Positions 18,215-27,354 are shown, counted from the stretch's first letter. The stretch: 64,000 nucleotides of DNA from Parapedobacter deserti (GCF_042646065.1 NZ_JBHRTA010000037.1:62001-126000), one strand, 5' to 3'. The notes: generated by a model from the sequence alone, not told the origin. Made by a program: numbers and translations.

Positions 18215-18297
18215 ATAATTCAGGCAGTTGCTCCTCAACTGGAATCGGTTCGCTGCGCTCCCAATTCCTAGGTTGCGTCTGCAACTGCCTGAATTAT
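18215..18297. repeat. 83-bp palindromic element with 17-bp inverted ends
   Basis: Perfect 17-base inverted arms at 18215-18231 and 18281-18297 (ATAATTCAGGCAGTTGC and its complement). Inside, CAAC/GTTG and GGAAT/ATTCC pair further, so the whole can fold as one long interrupted hairpin. It sits between the last gene of the accessory locus and the DEAD-box gene and may act as a terminator on either strand. Confidence 0.85.
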
Positions 18298-18381
18298 GGG
18301 AAGGGAAGGCGCGGGGGCCTCAACTGGAATCGGTTCGCTGCGCTTCCTATTCCTAGGTTGCGTCTGCAACTGCCTGAATTA
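18233..18381. repeat. Two 64-bp direct copies, 85 bases apart
   Basis: Copy 1 (18233-18296) and copy 2 (18318-18381) match at 62 of 64 positions by eye. Copy 2 contains the last nine codons and stop of the GDPD gene at 18353, so copy 1 carries a second, untranslated version of that gene end. The 21 bases between them are purine-rich on the plus strand. Confidence 0.9.
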
Positions 18382-19258
18382 ACGCCTCTCCTGCCTCTAT
18401 GGGCAGGTCTGATTCCAAGATGGAAGCCCCATCAGCAAAAATGGCCCGGTATGCCGCTGCCCGTTCGGTTCTGGTGGGCAGTTTATCATAGGTAGGTGCC
18501 GAAGAGATCATGCACATCACGCCTTCGCGATTCAGCAGCTGGTACATTGCCCGGTTTTCGGGCTTGATATGCGGACCGATATAAGCAATCATCCGATTGA
18601 AGGGGATCCGGGCGTTTTTGTAAGCATCAAACTTCTCCCGCGTTTGGATATGCGCGGATAACATCTGATGTTTATGCTTATCCAGATAAAACCGCGCCTG
18701 TTCCGGGCTGTGCACCGTCACCATCACAAAGGCATAGGCGTTGTGCTTACGGATCAGATCAGCGGAGACCTCCACCGGTACATCTTTCTGATCAAGATTG
18801 AGTACCGTTTTGCCCCTTGCCCATTCGATTACTTCAGACAACGTCGGTATGCGGTGTTCGGTCAGGTTGCCGTCTTTGTCTTTCAACCGGAGTTGCTGCA
18901 GCTCGGCCCACGTATAGTCTGCTACTTTGCCGGTGCCGTTGGTTGTGCGGTCTAAGGTGGCGTCATGCATCAGGATGACAATACTGTCCTTGGTAAGCCG
19001 GGGATCGATCTCAAAAAAGGCCGGCGTGTGCATCAGCACTGCCTCCATACCGGCGATCGAATTTTCAGGAAGTCCCAGCTCCACAGTACCCCGATGACCG
19101 CTGATGACCGCTTTCCCGCTTTTATACTTAAAAAATCGATGCAGTTGTTTGGCCGATTTAAAATCCAAGCGGTGTAACTGGGCGTCCTGGGCATGAATGA
19201 GGGAAACGGAACTCACCATAACGGCCAGAAAGACCAGACCAACAATATTGCTTCTCAT
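18353..19258 (-). CDS. Secreted glycerophosphodiester phosphodiesterase family protein
   Basis: A 301-residue GDPD TIM-barrel protein with a signal peptide (cleavage near IHA-QDA, about 23), so periplasmic or outer. Catalytic and metal residues are visible: H55-R56 (SGHRG), E65 (PENS), E83 and D85 (FEIDPRL), H98 (LMHDATLDRTTNG). These enzymes hydrolyse glycerophosphodiesters to sn-glycerol 3-phosphate and an alcohol. It is the last gene of the long minus-strand locus, 23 bases after the phosphatase gene. Its C-terminal residues (LIQAVADAT) are encoded inside the 64-bp repeat, so the end may have been altered. Confidence 0.92.
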   Translation of the reverse strand: MRSNIVGLVFLAVMVSSVSLIHAQDAQLHRLDFKSAKQLHRFFKYKSGKAVISGHRGTVELGLPENSIAGMEAVLMHTPAFFEIDPRLTKDSIVILMHDATLDRTTNGTGKVADYTWAELQQLRLKDKDGNLTEHRIPTLSEVIEWARGKTVLNLDQKDVPVEVSADLIRKHNAYAFVMVTVHSPEQARFYLDKHKHQMLSAHIQTREKFDAYKNARIPFNRMIAYIGPHIKPENRAMYQLLNREGVMCMISSAPTYDKLPTRTERAAAYRAIFADGASILESDLPIEAGEALIQAVADAT

Positions 19259-19281
19259 ATTTTCGTGTTACTTTTATTTTT

Positions 19282-19878
19282 TTAATCGTTCAATTTCATC
19301 AAGGAAAAGGCTTCATCACCGCCGAAGCGGATCAGGGTGACCGCTGAATTCTCCTGTACGATCCGTCGGTAGTTTTTCAGGGGCATTCCCAATTTCCATG
19401 CAAGATACAACCGGTTTACACCATTGTGTGCAACAACCAAGAGGGTCTGTCCGTCATACCTTGCTATCATATCTGTAAAGAACGCGTCTACGCGCTGCAC
19501 CACCTCCGACGCGGTATCCCCCGTGCCACCGGCACGATTATGGTCGGGCGATTCCTGCCAAGCCTCCCAGAGCACCGGGTTTTCCGTGACGAACTCTTCC
19601 CGTGTCTTGCCCTCCCACAAGCCGAAATCCAGTTCGATCAAGCGATTATCCCGGATCACCGGCAGACGGCGGGCACAAGCGATTTCGGCTGTATGGTACG
19701 CGCGCTGGAGTGGGGAGGCGTACACCGCATCGATGGTTTTGCCGTGAAGTGCTTCGGCCACCCGTTCAGCCTGTGCTATCCCTTTCGCTGTCAATTCGGC
19801 ATCGGTTCTTCCGCAGTAGCGGTTACCGTCGGCATTGTACGTGGTCTCTCCGTGTCGGAGCAAATATACGTTTAGCAT
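19282..19878 (-). CDS. Histidine phosphatase (phosphoglycerate mutase-like) family protein
   Basis: A 198-residue cytoplasmic phosphatase. The catalytic LLRHGETTYN is at residues 6-15, the acid ELDFGLWEG near 83-91, and the second histidine is in VVAHNGVNR near 149. No signal peptide is present. Members dephosphorylate sugar phosphates, cobalamin intermediates or 3-phosphoglycerate. In this operon, 2 bases after the FGGY kinase stop, a sugar- or polyol-phosphate is the likely substrate (inference). Alternatives such as CobC are less likely because there are no cobalamin genes. Confidence 0.9.
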   Translation of the reverse strand: MLNVYLLRHGETTYNADGNRYCGRTDAELTAKGIAQAERVAEALHGKTIDAVYASPLQRAYHTAEIACARRLPVIRDNRLIELDFGLWEGKTREEFVTENPVLWEAWQESPDHNRAGGTGDTASEVVQRVDAFFTDMIARYDGQTLLVVAHNGVNRLYLAWKLGMPLKNYRRIVQENSAVTLIRFGGDEAFSLMKLND

Positions 19879-19880
19879 CG

Positions 19881-21314
19881 TCAGATGTATTGTCGTTTTT
19901 TCAACTCGCCTATAAAGCGGTGATAGTGTATGTTATACGTTTCGGTCAATGCAGCCTGTGGAAGGGCTTCCCGTTCGATGGCTGTCATCTGTGCGGCAGC
20001 TTCAACGAGGGAACCGTAGTACGTTCTTGATGCGGCACCGATGGCCGACCCTACCGCCCCGCTGGCTTCCTTACACTTATAAATCGGACGGTTCAGTACG
20101 CTGGCACGGATGGTGAGCCAGGTGTCACTGTTGCTGCCGCCTCCGGCGGTATACACCGCGGTGACCCGCTCGCCGGAAAGTTGCTCAATCAATTCGTAGG
20201 CCAGCCGCTCGATATAGGCAACACCTTCCATGCACGCGGCAAACCGTTCGGCGGGCGCCAGCCCCTCCGGCACAAAGCCCATGGCTGCTGATGCGACAAA
20301 GGGAAACCGTTCGCCCTGTTGTTTCAACGGCCAGGCGAGCAAGCCCGTAGGAAGAAGCTTAGCAGCTGCCTCGTTCAACTGCTGTAGCGCTGTCCCAAAA
20401 TCGGTTGCTACCCAGTCCGCGCCCGTGTTGCTGGCGCCGCCCGGCATCCAGTACCCATCGGGATGGCGATGGCTGTATAGACGGCCCTGAGGGTCGATCA
20501 CCGCGCGCTCGGTCACCCCCTTGATAACCAAAGTCGTGCCGATGGTCGAATTCCATGTCCCGGGCGTTACCGCACCCGATGCGATCTGCGATGCACAGCC
20601 ATCGGTCATCCCTACGGTCACCTCCACATGCGGCAGTCCCCATCGTTCAGCCAATTCCTGCCGAAGTGGACCAACCGGCGTACCGGAAGGCACCACCTCC
20701 TGAAACCAATCCCGCTTCAACGGCAGGTGTTCCGTCAGGTAATCCGGCCAGGCGCCGTTGTTAAGGTCGTATCCGGATTTGAGCGCGTTGGTATAATCCG
20801 TCACATTGAATCGGCCACTCAGCATTCCCGTGATGTAGTCGGCGGCATGTACCCATTTCCGGATGGCAGGCACCTTTTCGGGATACGATTGAACGAACCA
20901 CACCATCTTGGAAAGCCCGCTGGACGCGTTGAATCCTATGTAGCCTTCGCTCAAAAACCGTTCGGCCAAAGCGCGGCACTGACGCCCCGCATCCGCAGAC
21001 CGCAGGTCGCTGTACATCAGCGCCGGATGCAGCGGCCGGTTGGCTCCGTCGAGGGGGATGACGGTTCCGGACGTCGAGTCCACGCCGATGGCCGATACCG
21101 CGTCCAGGTAAGCCCGGTCCGGCAGCCCGCTGAACAGTTCATCCATCACGCCCACGACACAGGCCCACCAGCGCCCGGGCGACTGCTCCATACGCGAGTC
21201 AGACGTCAGTGCGAACTTCCGTGAAACCTCTCCCAGTACCCGCCCGGTCGCGGTAACCAACGCCGCGCGTACACCTTGGGTACCCACATCAATGCCGATG
21301 AAACTCCGCTGCAT
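19881..21314 (-). CDS. FGGY-family carbohydrate kinase (YgcE-like)
   Basis: A 477-residue cytoplasmic sugar or polyol kinase with both FGGY halves: N-terminal phosphate loop FIGIDVGTQGVRAAL, MEQSPGRWW, IGVDSTSGTVIPLD, then the C-terminal NTGADW and AGGGSNSDTWL. The catalytic base is probably the Asp of GMTDGCASQ. Overall likeness is to YgcE/xylulokinase-type members, and the exact substrate is open. ATG 21314 is chosen because it starts 2 bases after the preceding gene's stop; 21356 would overlap it and add a non-family stretch. Its partner upstream is a second FGGY kinase. Confidence 0.92.
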   Translation of the reverse strand: MQRSFIGIDVGTQGVRAALVTATGRVLGEVSRKFALTSDSRMEQSPGRWWACVVGVMDELFSGLPDRAYLDAVSAIGVDSTSGTVIPLDGANRPLHPALMYSDLRSADAGRQCRALAERFLSEGYIGFNASSGLSKMVWFVQSYPEKVPAIRKWVHAADYITGMLSGRFNVTDYTNALKSGYDLNNGAWPDYLTEHLPLKRDWFQEVVPSGTPVGPLRQELAERWGLPHVEVTVGMTDGCASQIASGAVTPGTWNSTIGTTLVIKGVTERAVIDPQGRLYSHRHPDGYWMPGGASNTGADWVATDFGTALQQLNEAAAKLLPTGLLAWPLKQQGERFPFVASAAMGFVPEGLAPAERFAACMEGVAYIERLAYELIEQLSGERVTAVYTAGGGSNSDTWLTIRASVLNRPIYKCKEASGAVGSAIGAASRTYYGSLVEAAAQMTAIEREALPQAALTETYNIHYHRFIGELKKRQYI

Positions 21315-21316
21315 CT

Positions 21317-22765
21317 TCACTTGATTTGCCTGAATGCCTGCCGCGCACGCTTCCACTCTTCATACAGCGCCACAAAACGCCCGCGGTTTTCGGGGGACAC
21401 CTCTTCCTGCACTTGCGGCATAGCACCTTGCAGGCCAGCCGCTTCGGCGCAGATAAACGCCCCGCCAAGCACCGATGACTGCCGGTACGTATTACAGATC
21501 CGTATTTTTTTGTTAGTCAGGTTGGCGATAAACTGCCGGAGCTTCCGGCTTTGCACACCGCCGCCGCAGGCCCAGATGTAGTCGCGCCCATGTCCCGAAA
21601 CACCGTCCAGCACCTTGTAGTTCTCATAGATACTGCACGCAATGTCCCACAGGATGGCGAACACGAACCCGCCCCGGGTCAGCTGGTGCGATACCGGCGC
21701 ATTGAAGATAAATCCACCCTTGATGAGCGGGGTGTCTTCATCGGCTATCAGCGACCCCAGGGATGCCACGCACTGCGAATACGATGTTTCATCCAGTTCA
21801 CGCTCGATGACTTCATAGCTTTCATTCGGATAGAATATTTCTTTAAGCCGCTGATAGTTGAGTCCTGTGACGCCGGCATTGGCCTCCAGCATAAAGCTAT
21901 CCGCATCGATGTGACGGCCGGTCCATGTACGTTGGCGAGTGTCCGTGACATACGAATCGACCATCTTGATGATCGGTGTCGTCGTGCCGGATACAATCAC
22001 CACGTCACCCGTGTCCGGTTTGATGCTGTGGACAGCCAGTTGGGTGTCGGCTCCGCCCACCACCACTACCGCGTCAGCGGCAATGTCCAGTTCTTTCGCC
22101 AAGCCCGGCCGGATCTGACCGAGCACATCGCCCGACGATTTCAACGGCGGCAGCAGGGAGGCCGGCAGCGCAAAGGCCCTGCAAAGCTCGGCAGACCAGT
22201 CCTTTCGTTTCACGTCATACAGCAGGGTCTCCGACGCTTGCGAATGCTCGTAGCAAAGTATGCCGGAAAACTGGAACTGCACCCAATCGCTGATGCTGGT
22301 AAACGTAGCCGCGCGGGTCCATACGTCGGCTTTTCGCTCACGCAGCCCCACCAGCTTCAACGCTGAAAAAAGTGCGGTGGGATACCGCCCCGTCAGCGCA
22401 TAAATGCGGTCTTTATCAGTGATCAGCGACTCCCATTCGCGCCCGCGGTTGTCGTGGTTGGACATGCCGATCAGTGGCTTGCCCGCATCATCCAGCACAA
22501 CGATGCCTTCCCGCTGACTGGTGGCCGTAATGGCGATAATCTGCACCGGAGCAGCCTCAGCGAGTGTACGCGTGGCGAGTTGCTTGATCTGCGCCCATAA
22601 CCGGTCCGGTTCGAAATAAATCGAGTCAGGATAGCCGTCATCCTTTTCATATCGCACATTCTCGCGGTGCAGGGCCAGCAGGTCACCTTCGGCCGATACG
22701 ACGGCGGTACGGACATTGCCGGTACCGACATCCACAATGAAGAAAGCGTTTCTTTTATCTGTCAT
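21317..22765 (-). CDS. FGGY-family kinase resembling the autoinducer-2 kinase LsrK
   Basis: A 482-residue FGGY kinase. Start FFIVDVGTGNVRTAVV, then ATSQREGIVVLDD, which parallels the LsrK CSMREGIVLY region, and GGADTQLAVHSI matching the LsrK GGGDVQLG stretch. The C-terminal half has ANAGVTGLNY and ACGGGVQSRKLRQF. LsrK phosphorylates autoinducer-2, but LsrK-like kinases in sugar clusters may act on other ketoses or polyols. No lsrACDB, lsrF or lsrG genes are present, so AI-2 processing is not supported. It stands 7 bases after the GDPD lipoprotein gene. Confidence 0.9.
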   Translation of the reverse strand: MTDKRNAFFIVDVGTGNVRTAVVSAEGDLLALHRENVRYEKDDGYPDSIYFEPDRLWAQIKQLATRTLAEAAPVQIIAITATSQREGIVVLDDAGKPLIGMSNHDNRGREWESLITDKDRIYALTGRYPTALFSALKLVGLRERKADVWTRAATFTSISDWVQFQFSGILCYEHSQASETLLYDVKRKDWSAELCRAFALPASLLPPLKSSGDVLGQIRPGLAKELDIAADAVVVVGGADTQLAVHSIKPDTGDVVIVSGTTTPIIKMVDSYVTDTRQRTWTGRHIDADSFMLEANAGVTGLNYQRLKEIFYPNESYEVIERELDETSYSQCVASLGSLIADEDTPLIKGGFIFNAPVSHQLTRGGFVFAILWDIACSIYENYKVLDGVSGHGRDYIWACGGGVQSRKLRQFIANLTNKKIRICNTYRQSSVLGGAFICAEAAGLQGAMPQVQEEVSPENRGRFVALYEEWKRARQAFRQIK

Positions 22766-22772
22766 GTAGTAG

Positions 22773-23681
22773 TCAATCTATCTTATCGGTTTGCTGTTTT
22801 GCCAGCGCTGTGATCGGGAAATCCGAAATGACCCGCTGTACACCGAGCGCCGAGATGCGTTTGATCTCCCCGTAATCATTGCAGTTACCTATGATAAGCT
22901 CCATATCCAAGGTGCCGCACGCGCTCACCAGCGCCGAGTCGATATAGGCGGCGTTGATGGAATAGTAATCGGGCGTAAAACCCAGCCATTCCATGTTATC
23001 GGCTAGGGACGTACCGGCCCTTGCCAGGAACGCCAGCTTGACCTCCGGATAGTCCCGCCTCAAGACCTGAAGCGTACGGGGGTCAAACGACTGCACAATA
23101 ACGCGATCGCGGATGTTTTTTTCATCCACTACCTCCATCAACAGTTCAACAAATTCCTCAGGACCGGGATGCCGTATTCCGTCGGTTTTCGCGTTGAGTT
23201 TGGTTTCCATGAAATACCGCGGCGGATCAAAACCTTCAGCGGCCGCGAGCGCCTCGACCGAATCGATCACTTCGCTCAACAATGGAATGTATGCCGGATA
23301 CCGTTCCTGTTCCGGAAAATCCGGATTCGGCGTTGTTCCCACATCGAACTGACGGATCGCCGAATAATCCATTTGATAAAGCACATACTGTTCATCTTTC
23401 GTCAACGGATCGCCATTGGGCTTTTTCGTAATTTTCGGATTCAGGACAGGGTCATGGCTGACGACCACTTTCTTGTCTGCGCTTATGGCCAGATCAAGCT
23501 CCAGGATAGCCCCATAAGGCAAGACCTTTTTCATCGCCTGAATGGTGTTTTCCGGATGCAATCCGCGGAAACCGCGATGTGCATAGACCTCAATGTGCGG
23601 CAGGGTAACCGCCGGATCACATCCCATGCAACACACCGCTGCAAGGGCTAGACTCCGAAATAGACTGATGGCTGACTTCAC
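22773..23681 (-). CDS. Glycerophosphodiester phosphodiesterase family lipoprotein
   Basis: A 302-residue GDPD TIM barrel with a type II signal peptide; the lipobox cysteine is probably C21 (CMGC-D), so it is membrane-anchored on the periplasmic side or outside. Active-site residues: H35-R36 (YAHRG), E44 (PENT), E61 and D63 (LELDLA), H76 (VSHDP). It is only distantly similar to the second GDPD at 18353, so this is not a recent duplication. It probably releases glycerol 3-phosphate or an alcohol from an incoming diester. It lies 9 bases after the dehydrogenase gene in the same operon. Confidence 0.93.
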   Translation of the reverse strand: MKSAISLFRSLALAAVCCMGCDPAVTLPHIEVYAHRGFRGLHPENTIQAMKKVLPYGAILELDLAISADKKVVVSHDPVLNPKITKKPNGDPLTKDEQYVLYQMDYSAIRQFDVGTTPNPDFPEQERYPAYIPLLSEVIDSVEALAAAEGFDPPRYFMETKLNAKTDGIRHPGPEEFVELLMEVVDEKNIRDRVIVQSFDPRTLQVLRRDYPEVKLAFLARAGTSLADNMEWLGFTPDYYSINAAYIDSALVSACGTLDMELIIGNCNDYGEIKRISALGVQRVISDFPITALAKQQTDKID

Positions 23682-23690
23682 GGTATGGTG

Positions 23691-24692
23691 TTATGTATTC
23701 GCTACTAAGATATCGCGATTCACCAATTGTCCGATATCTTTTTTATGCTGCACAAAAAATTCCTCCAACAAGCTATTCATGATGTCGGTATGATGGTCTT
23801 CCACCTCATGCGTTGCCCCGGCAATATGGGGGGTGGCCAGCACATTCGGGTGGCGTATCAATCGATAGTCCTGCTCATCCGGCGGCTCATGGTCAAATAC
23901 ATCCAGAATCGCCCCCCTTATCCGTTGATGTTCAATAGCGTCCAATAGGTCATCCCTGTTGACCACCACTGCACGGGCAGTATTCACAAAAATGGCATCG
24001 GCCTTCATCCGTGATAACAACCGACGGTCTATCATTCCCTTCGTCTGCGGCGTCACCGGAAGATGGATAGCCACGATATCGCTCGTCTCAAACAGCGCCT
24101 CCAGCGACGATTTAGCGTAAGCGGGATCATCGGACGTGAAATACGGGTCATAATAAGCAATCTCGCAGGGAAAGCACCGCAGGATCCGGGCGATCGTCTG
24201 TCCGACGGCGCCGAACCCCACCATACCGACCTTTTTACCCGCCAGTTCATTCCCCTTGAGCTGCAAGTACGCCGTGTGCGCACCTCCTCCCCACTGGCCG
24301 CTCTCCAGCCATTGTATGCCATGAAGCGTGTTTCGCATAAAAGTGATCACGTTCGCGATAAACAGCTCAGCGACCGCCTGTGCGTTCCGAGCAGGGGTGT
24401 TGAACACCGGTATCCCCCGTTTGGTGGCCTCTTCTACGGCAACATTCGATGGTGTACCGCGGCAAACCCCGATAAATTTCAATTCCGGATAAGCGGCTAT
24501 CACCCCTTCGGTAACTTCATCATGCTCGGTGATCAGTGCATCGGCCTGCGTCTCGCTGAGCAGTCCGATCAGCTCATCAGGCTGATACCCCCTTCCGTGC
24601 GGCTTCCAGGGCCGATAGATCACCTCTCCGAATAGCTGCGCCAATTTCTCTCTTCCTTTTTCATGGTAAGGCGCCGTGACCAATATCCTCAT
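23691..24692 (-). CDS. D-isomer-specific 2-hydroxyacid dehydrogenase family protein
   Basis: A 333-residue cytoplasmic NAD(P)-dependent oxidoreductase. The nucleotide loop is VGMVGFGAVGQTIAR near 157-171. The catalytic Arg lies in NTARAVVVNRDDL, and the Glu-His pair in DVFDHEPP and ATPHIAGATHE. Similar to phosphoglycerate dehydrogenase-like proteins but without a C-terminal ACT domain, so not SerA. In this operon it may oxidise or reduce a hydroxyacid made from the imported compound. It lies between the permease and GDPD genes. Confidence 0.92.
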   Translation of the reverse strand: MRILVTAPYHEKGREKLAQLFGEVIYRPWKPHGRGYQPDELIGLLSETQADALITEHDEVTEGVIAAYPELKFIGVCRGTPSNVAVEEATKRGIPVFNTPARNAQAVAELFIANVITFMRNTLHGIQWLESGQWGGGAHTAYLQLKGNELAGKKVGMVGFGAVGQTIARILRCFPCEIAYYDPYFTSDDPAYAKSSLEALFETSDIVAIHLPVTPQTKGMIDRRLLSRMKADAIFVNTARAVVVNRDDLLDAIEHQRIRGAILDVFDHEPPDEQDYRLIRHPNVLATPHIAGATHEVEDHHTDIMNSLLEEFFVQHKKDIGQLVNRDILVANT

Positions 24693-24743
24693 AAAATGTC
24701 AGTGTTTGGTAATAAATATATTGTAATCAGGGTACGTTTTCAA

Positions 24744-26003
24744 TCAGTCTACGGCCGCTACCTGCGGTACCGGCTCATCGTTCACCTGCTTGGGCAATTT
24801 GATAAACAGGGTGAGTACAGCACTCAGAAAATATAGCCCAGCCAGCACCCAAATAACCCCCTCATCGCCGATCGACGCAATCAACGCACCGACGATTGCC
24901 GGGCCGACAAACACCGGCAAACCGGCACCCAGATTAAGTATGGCCATGGCCGCGCCTTTGTCTTTCCTGACCAACGACGGAACCAATGCGGAAAGCGGCA
25001 CATACCCTGCCAGCAAGGCTCCCCAAAGCACCCCGCTGAACAGGACCGCCCAGAAGTCTCCGCCGAACCAGACCGGGGAATAGAAAAACAGCAACGTGGT
25101 GAGACCGCACCCTACCCCGCCGAACCACATGATGGTATTCCGCCAGCCCAAGCGGTCGCCCACAAAGCCGAAAATCAAATTAAACGCGATGTTACTGGTA
25201 AAAATCGTCCCCCAGATCTGCAACCATTCCTTTGTGCTGAACCCGTGCGTAGCCATATAAATAGGCAGAAACACCGGAAACGCAAACTGCGCCGTGGTGT
25301 TGATGACCCGCACAATGCCGCCCAACAGTACCTTGGGTTCTTCCCTTGCGATGGTCAACCCCTTGATCAGCTCGCGTGTCTTTGACCCCCTATCGCTAGA
25401 AGGCACAAAACGGTCGCGGTTCAGCACCAGCGCAAAGAATGCCCCAACCAATACCCAGAAGATCGAACTCCAGAGCGTGTTGTGGTAACCCAAGGCGTCA
25501 ATGGCCCAACTGGAATAATACGCCCCGAAGACATTCAGTCCGCCGGTAAATACAAACCAGAACCAACCGACGGCCCTCCCGAGCCTGTTCTGGGGTGTAC
25601 GATAGGTAATCCAGACCAAAAACGAATAGGCAAATAACGGGTAAGCAAAACCCCTGATGGCATACGTAATAAGCATCACGGTATAATCAAGGTTCTGCAT
25701 ACCCATTCCGACAAACCCCAGCGTGCCGATGATATACAGCAACAAACCCAGCGTCATCGCCTTACGCGGACCGAAGCCCTCCGCCAGCACACCGGAGAAC
25801 CATGATGAGATGGCAATCGTAATCCCATAAACCGTAAACATCAACGCAGATTGTTGCATGGAAAGCCCATGTTCAATCAGGTAAGGGCTCAGCCACCCCT
25901 GCTCCACACCATCGCCCATCATAAAGATGATCATGCCGAGGTAACCCCAGGCCAGGGGTTTGGGCAGACCCAACCTATCTACTAAACTGGACGACTTATT
26001 CAT
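24744..26003 (-). CDS. MFS permease of the RbtT/DalT/CsbX polyol type
   Basis: A 419-residue inner-membrane transporter with 12 hydrophobic segments. The opening DRLGLPKPLAWGYLGMIIFMM... and the segment IRGFAYPLFAYSFLVWITY strongly resemble the ribitol/arabinitol/CsbX subfamily. Family members import pentitols and related polyols with protons. It likely takes the liberated polyol across the inner membrane in this operon (inference). The AT-rich 108 bases before it hold a repeat shared with the susC promoter region. Confidence 0.9.
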   Translation of the reverse strand: MNKSSSLVDRLGLPKPLAWGYLGMIIFMMGDGVEQGWLSPYLIEHGLSMQQSALMFTVYGITIAISSWFSGVLAEGFGPRKAMTLGLLLYIIGTLGFVGMGMQNLDYTVMLITYAIRGFAYPLFAYSFLVWITYRTPQNRLGRAVGWFWFVFTGGLNVFGAYYSSWAIDALGYHNTLWSSIFWVLVGAFFALVLNRDRFVPSSDRGSKTRELIKGLTIAREEPKVLLGGIVRVINTTAQFAFPVFLPIYMATHGFSTKEWLQIWGTIFTSNIAFNLIFGFVGDRLGWRNTIMWFGGVGCGLTTLLFFYSPVWFGGDFWAVLFSGVLWGALLAGYVPLSALVPSLVRKDKGAAMAILNLGAGLPVFVGPAIVGALIASIGDEGVIWVLAGLYFLSAVLTLFIKLPKQVNDEPVPQVAAVD

Positions 26004-26066
26004 AACTCAACTTGTGGTTTATTTGGTAATCATGAAGCAAACCTAACAACAAAATTTAATACAATT

Positions 26067-26081
26067 AAATAAAAAATAATA
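26067..26081. promoter_or_regulatory. A/T motif shared with the susC upstream region (possible DeoR operator)
   Basis: AAATAAAAAATAATA here matches 32123-32137 at 14 of 15 bases. The region also holds AAAATTTAAT twice. A shared operator for the divergent DeoR regulator is possible, but the sequence is so A-rich that chance is a real alternative. Confidence 0.25.
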
Positions 26082-26111
26082 AAATTTAATATTTAACAAC
26101 TTTTTAGGTGA

Positions 26112-27329
26112 TTAATAGCTACTATAAACCGCAAAGTCATCCATATTCATCCGCCCATTATTCCCCGACCCCAACGCCAGCTTATGCACTCTGAAACGTA
26201 CAGGCCCATCAATCTCCATTAAAAATGTCGCCGTCTCCCCGACTTTATTTGACGTTACAACCGGCTCACCAACCACCGTCCAATTCTGTCCCTGATCTAC
26301 GGAGTATTCAAGCTGCCATTCGCATCCAGGATCGGTACCGTATGAACCGTAATATATCGTAACCTTAGAAGCACCATCCGGCAGATCGAAATTCATCTGC
26401 AAGTAAAGCGGCACGGCGTTATTTTGATTGAATTGCACACCCTTCATCCCGGTAATGCGGCGAAGATCGGTTGGGGTCACCAAGGTAACGCCATCAAACA
26501 ACCACTTTCCTGTACTCAATTCAAGCTCCGCAGCAGCATATGCATTTTTCACCAAGTCTGTTTCAAAAGCCTCAGGCCAAATCGGATACAACGGTCCGCT
26601 TGCATTCTGGACATCCTGCTCGTTCCTCAACCGCAGTACGGGTACGGCCTGCCCGGATTTGTCCATCAACGTGGCGATTCCTGAAAACTCGGCGTTAAAC
26701 GGCGTTGTATGCGCGGAAAAGGTCGCGTCGGGATCGGTATACAGCTCGACTTGTTGTCCGGATCCATCATCCAAAACCACATTCCCCTGATAGGTATCCG
26801 AGGCATTGATGACATTGGCCCCCACGATCTTCACCAGCGTACTTTCGTATTCGCCAAAGTTGTCCAATAGCTCGCTTATTGACACCTGATTGAACATAAC
26901 CTGTGAGGCCACTCCCAATTTCACAATGGCCGACGCATCAAGCTCCTCAAGCGCCAACGGCCCATTGCGTCTAGTCAGCAGCGCGCCGTTCACGTCGATC
27001 GAAATGGAGTCTCCCAACGCAAATTGATCAGCCTGCCCATCCAGCCTCAACGCAATCCCCCTAGTAAACCCACGGAACGTATATTGCACAGCCACCTCGC
27101 CGGGCGTTACGTTGCCCGACGCAGCATCGGTAACAACAATGCCCATGATGGTATTGGCCTTCATAATCATATCCGGTGTTATTCGCAGATCTTGTCCATC
27201 GTACAGCTCCCTGATATCCTGTATCGTTACGTAAGGATTCGGAATGGCGTTAGGCGGCTGCGGATTATATTTGTCACATCCCAGTGCGATCACCAACACA
27301 CCACATAATGCTATTAAAGTTCGTTTCAT
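26112..27329 (-). CDS. DUF5689 lipoprotein in a Sus-type operon
   Basis: A 405-residue lipoprotein with the lipobox VIALGCDK near C18. The N-terminal two thirds is a DUF5689 OB-like region (about 32-235) with IMGIVVTDAASGN and VVLDDGSGQQVELYTD. The C-terminal part (about 265-405) is a jelly-roll-like beta domain with YYGSYGTDPGCEWQLEYS and MNMDDFAVY. Such proteins are probably surface-exposed binding accessories of SusCD systems, like SusE/F in position, though not homologous. It lies 25 bases after the susD-like gene. Confidence 0.88.
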   Translation of the reverse strand: MKRTLIALCGVLVIALGCDKYNPQPPNAIPNPYVTIQDIRELYDGQDLRITPDMIMKANTIMGIVVTDAASGNVTPGEVAVQYTFRGFTRGIALRLDGQADQFALGDSISIDVNGALLTRRNGPLALEELDASAIVKLGVASQVMFNQVSISELLDNFGEYESTLVKIVGANVINASDTYQGNVVLDDGSGQQVELYTDPDATFSAHTTPFNAEFSGIATLMDKSGQAVPVLRLRNEQDVQNASGPLYPIWPEAFETDLVKNAYAAAELELSTGKWLFDGVTLVTPTDLRRITGMKGVQFNQNNAVPLYLQMNFDLPDGASKVTIYYGSYGTDPGCEWQLEYSVDQGQNWTVVGEPVVTSNKVGETATFLMEIDGPVRFRVHKLALGSGNNGRMNMDDFAVYSSY

Positions 27330-27354
27330 TACTTTTTTGTTTAAATTAATCAGA

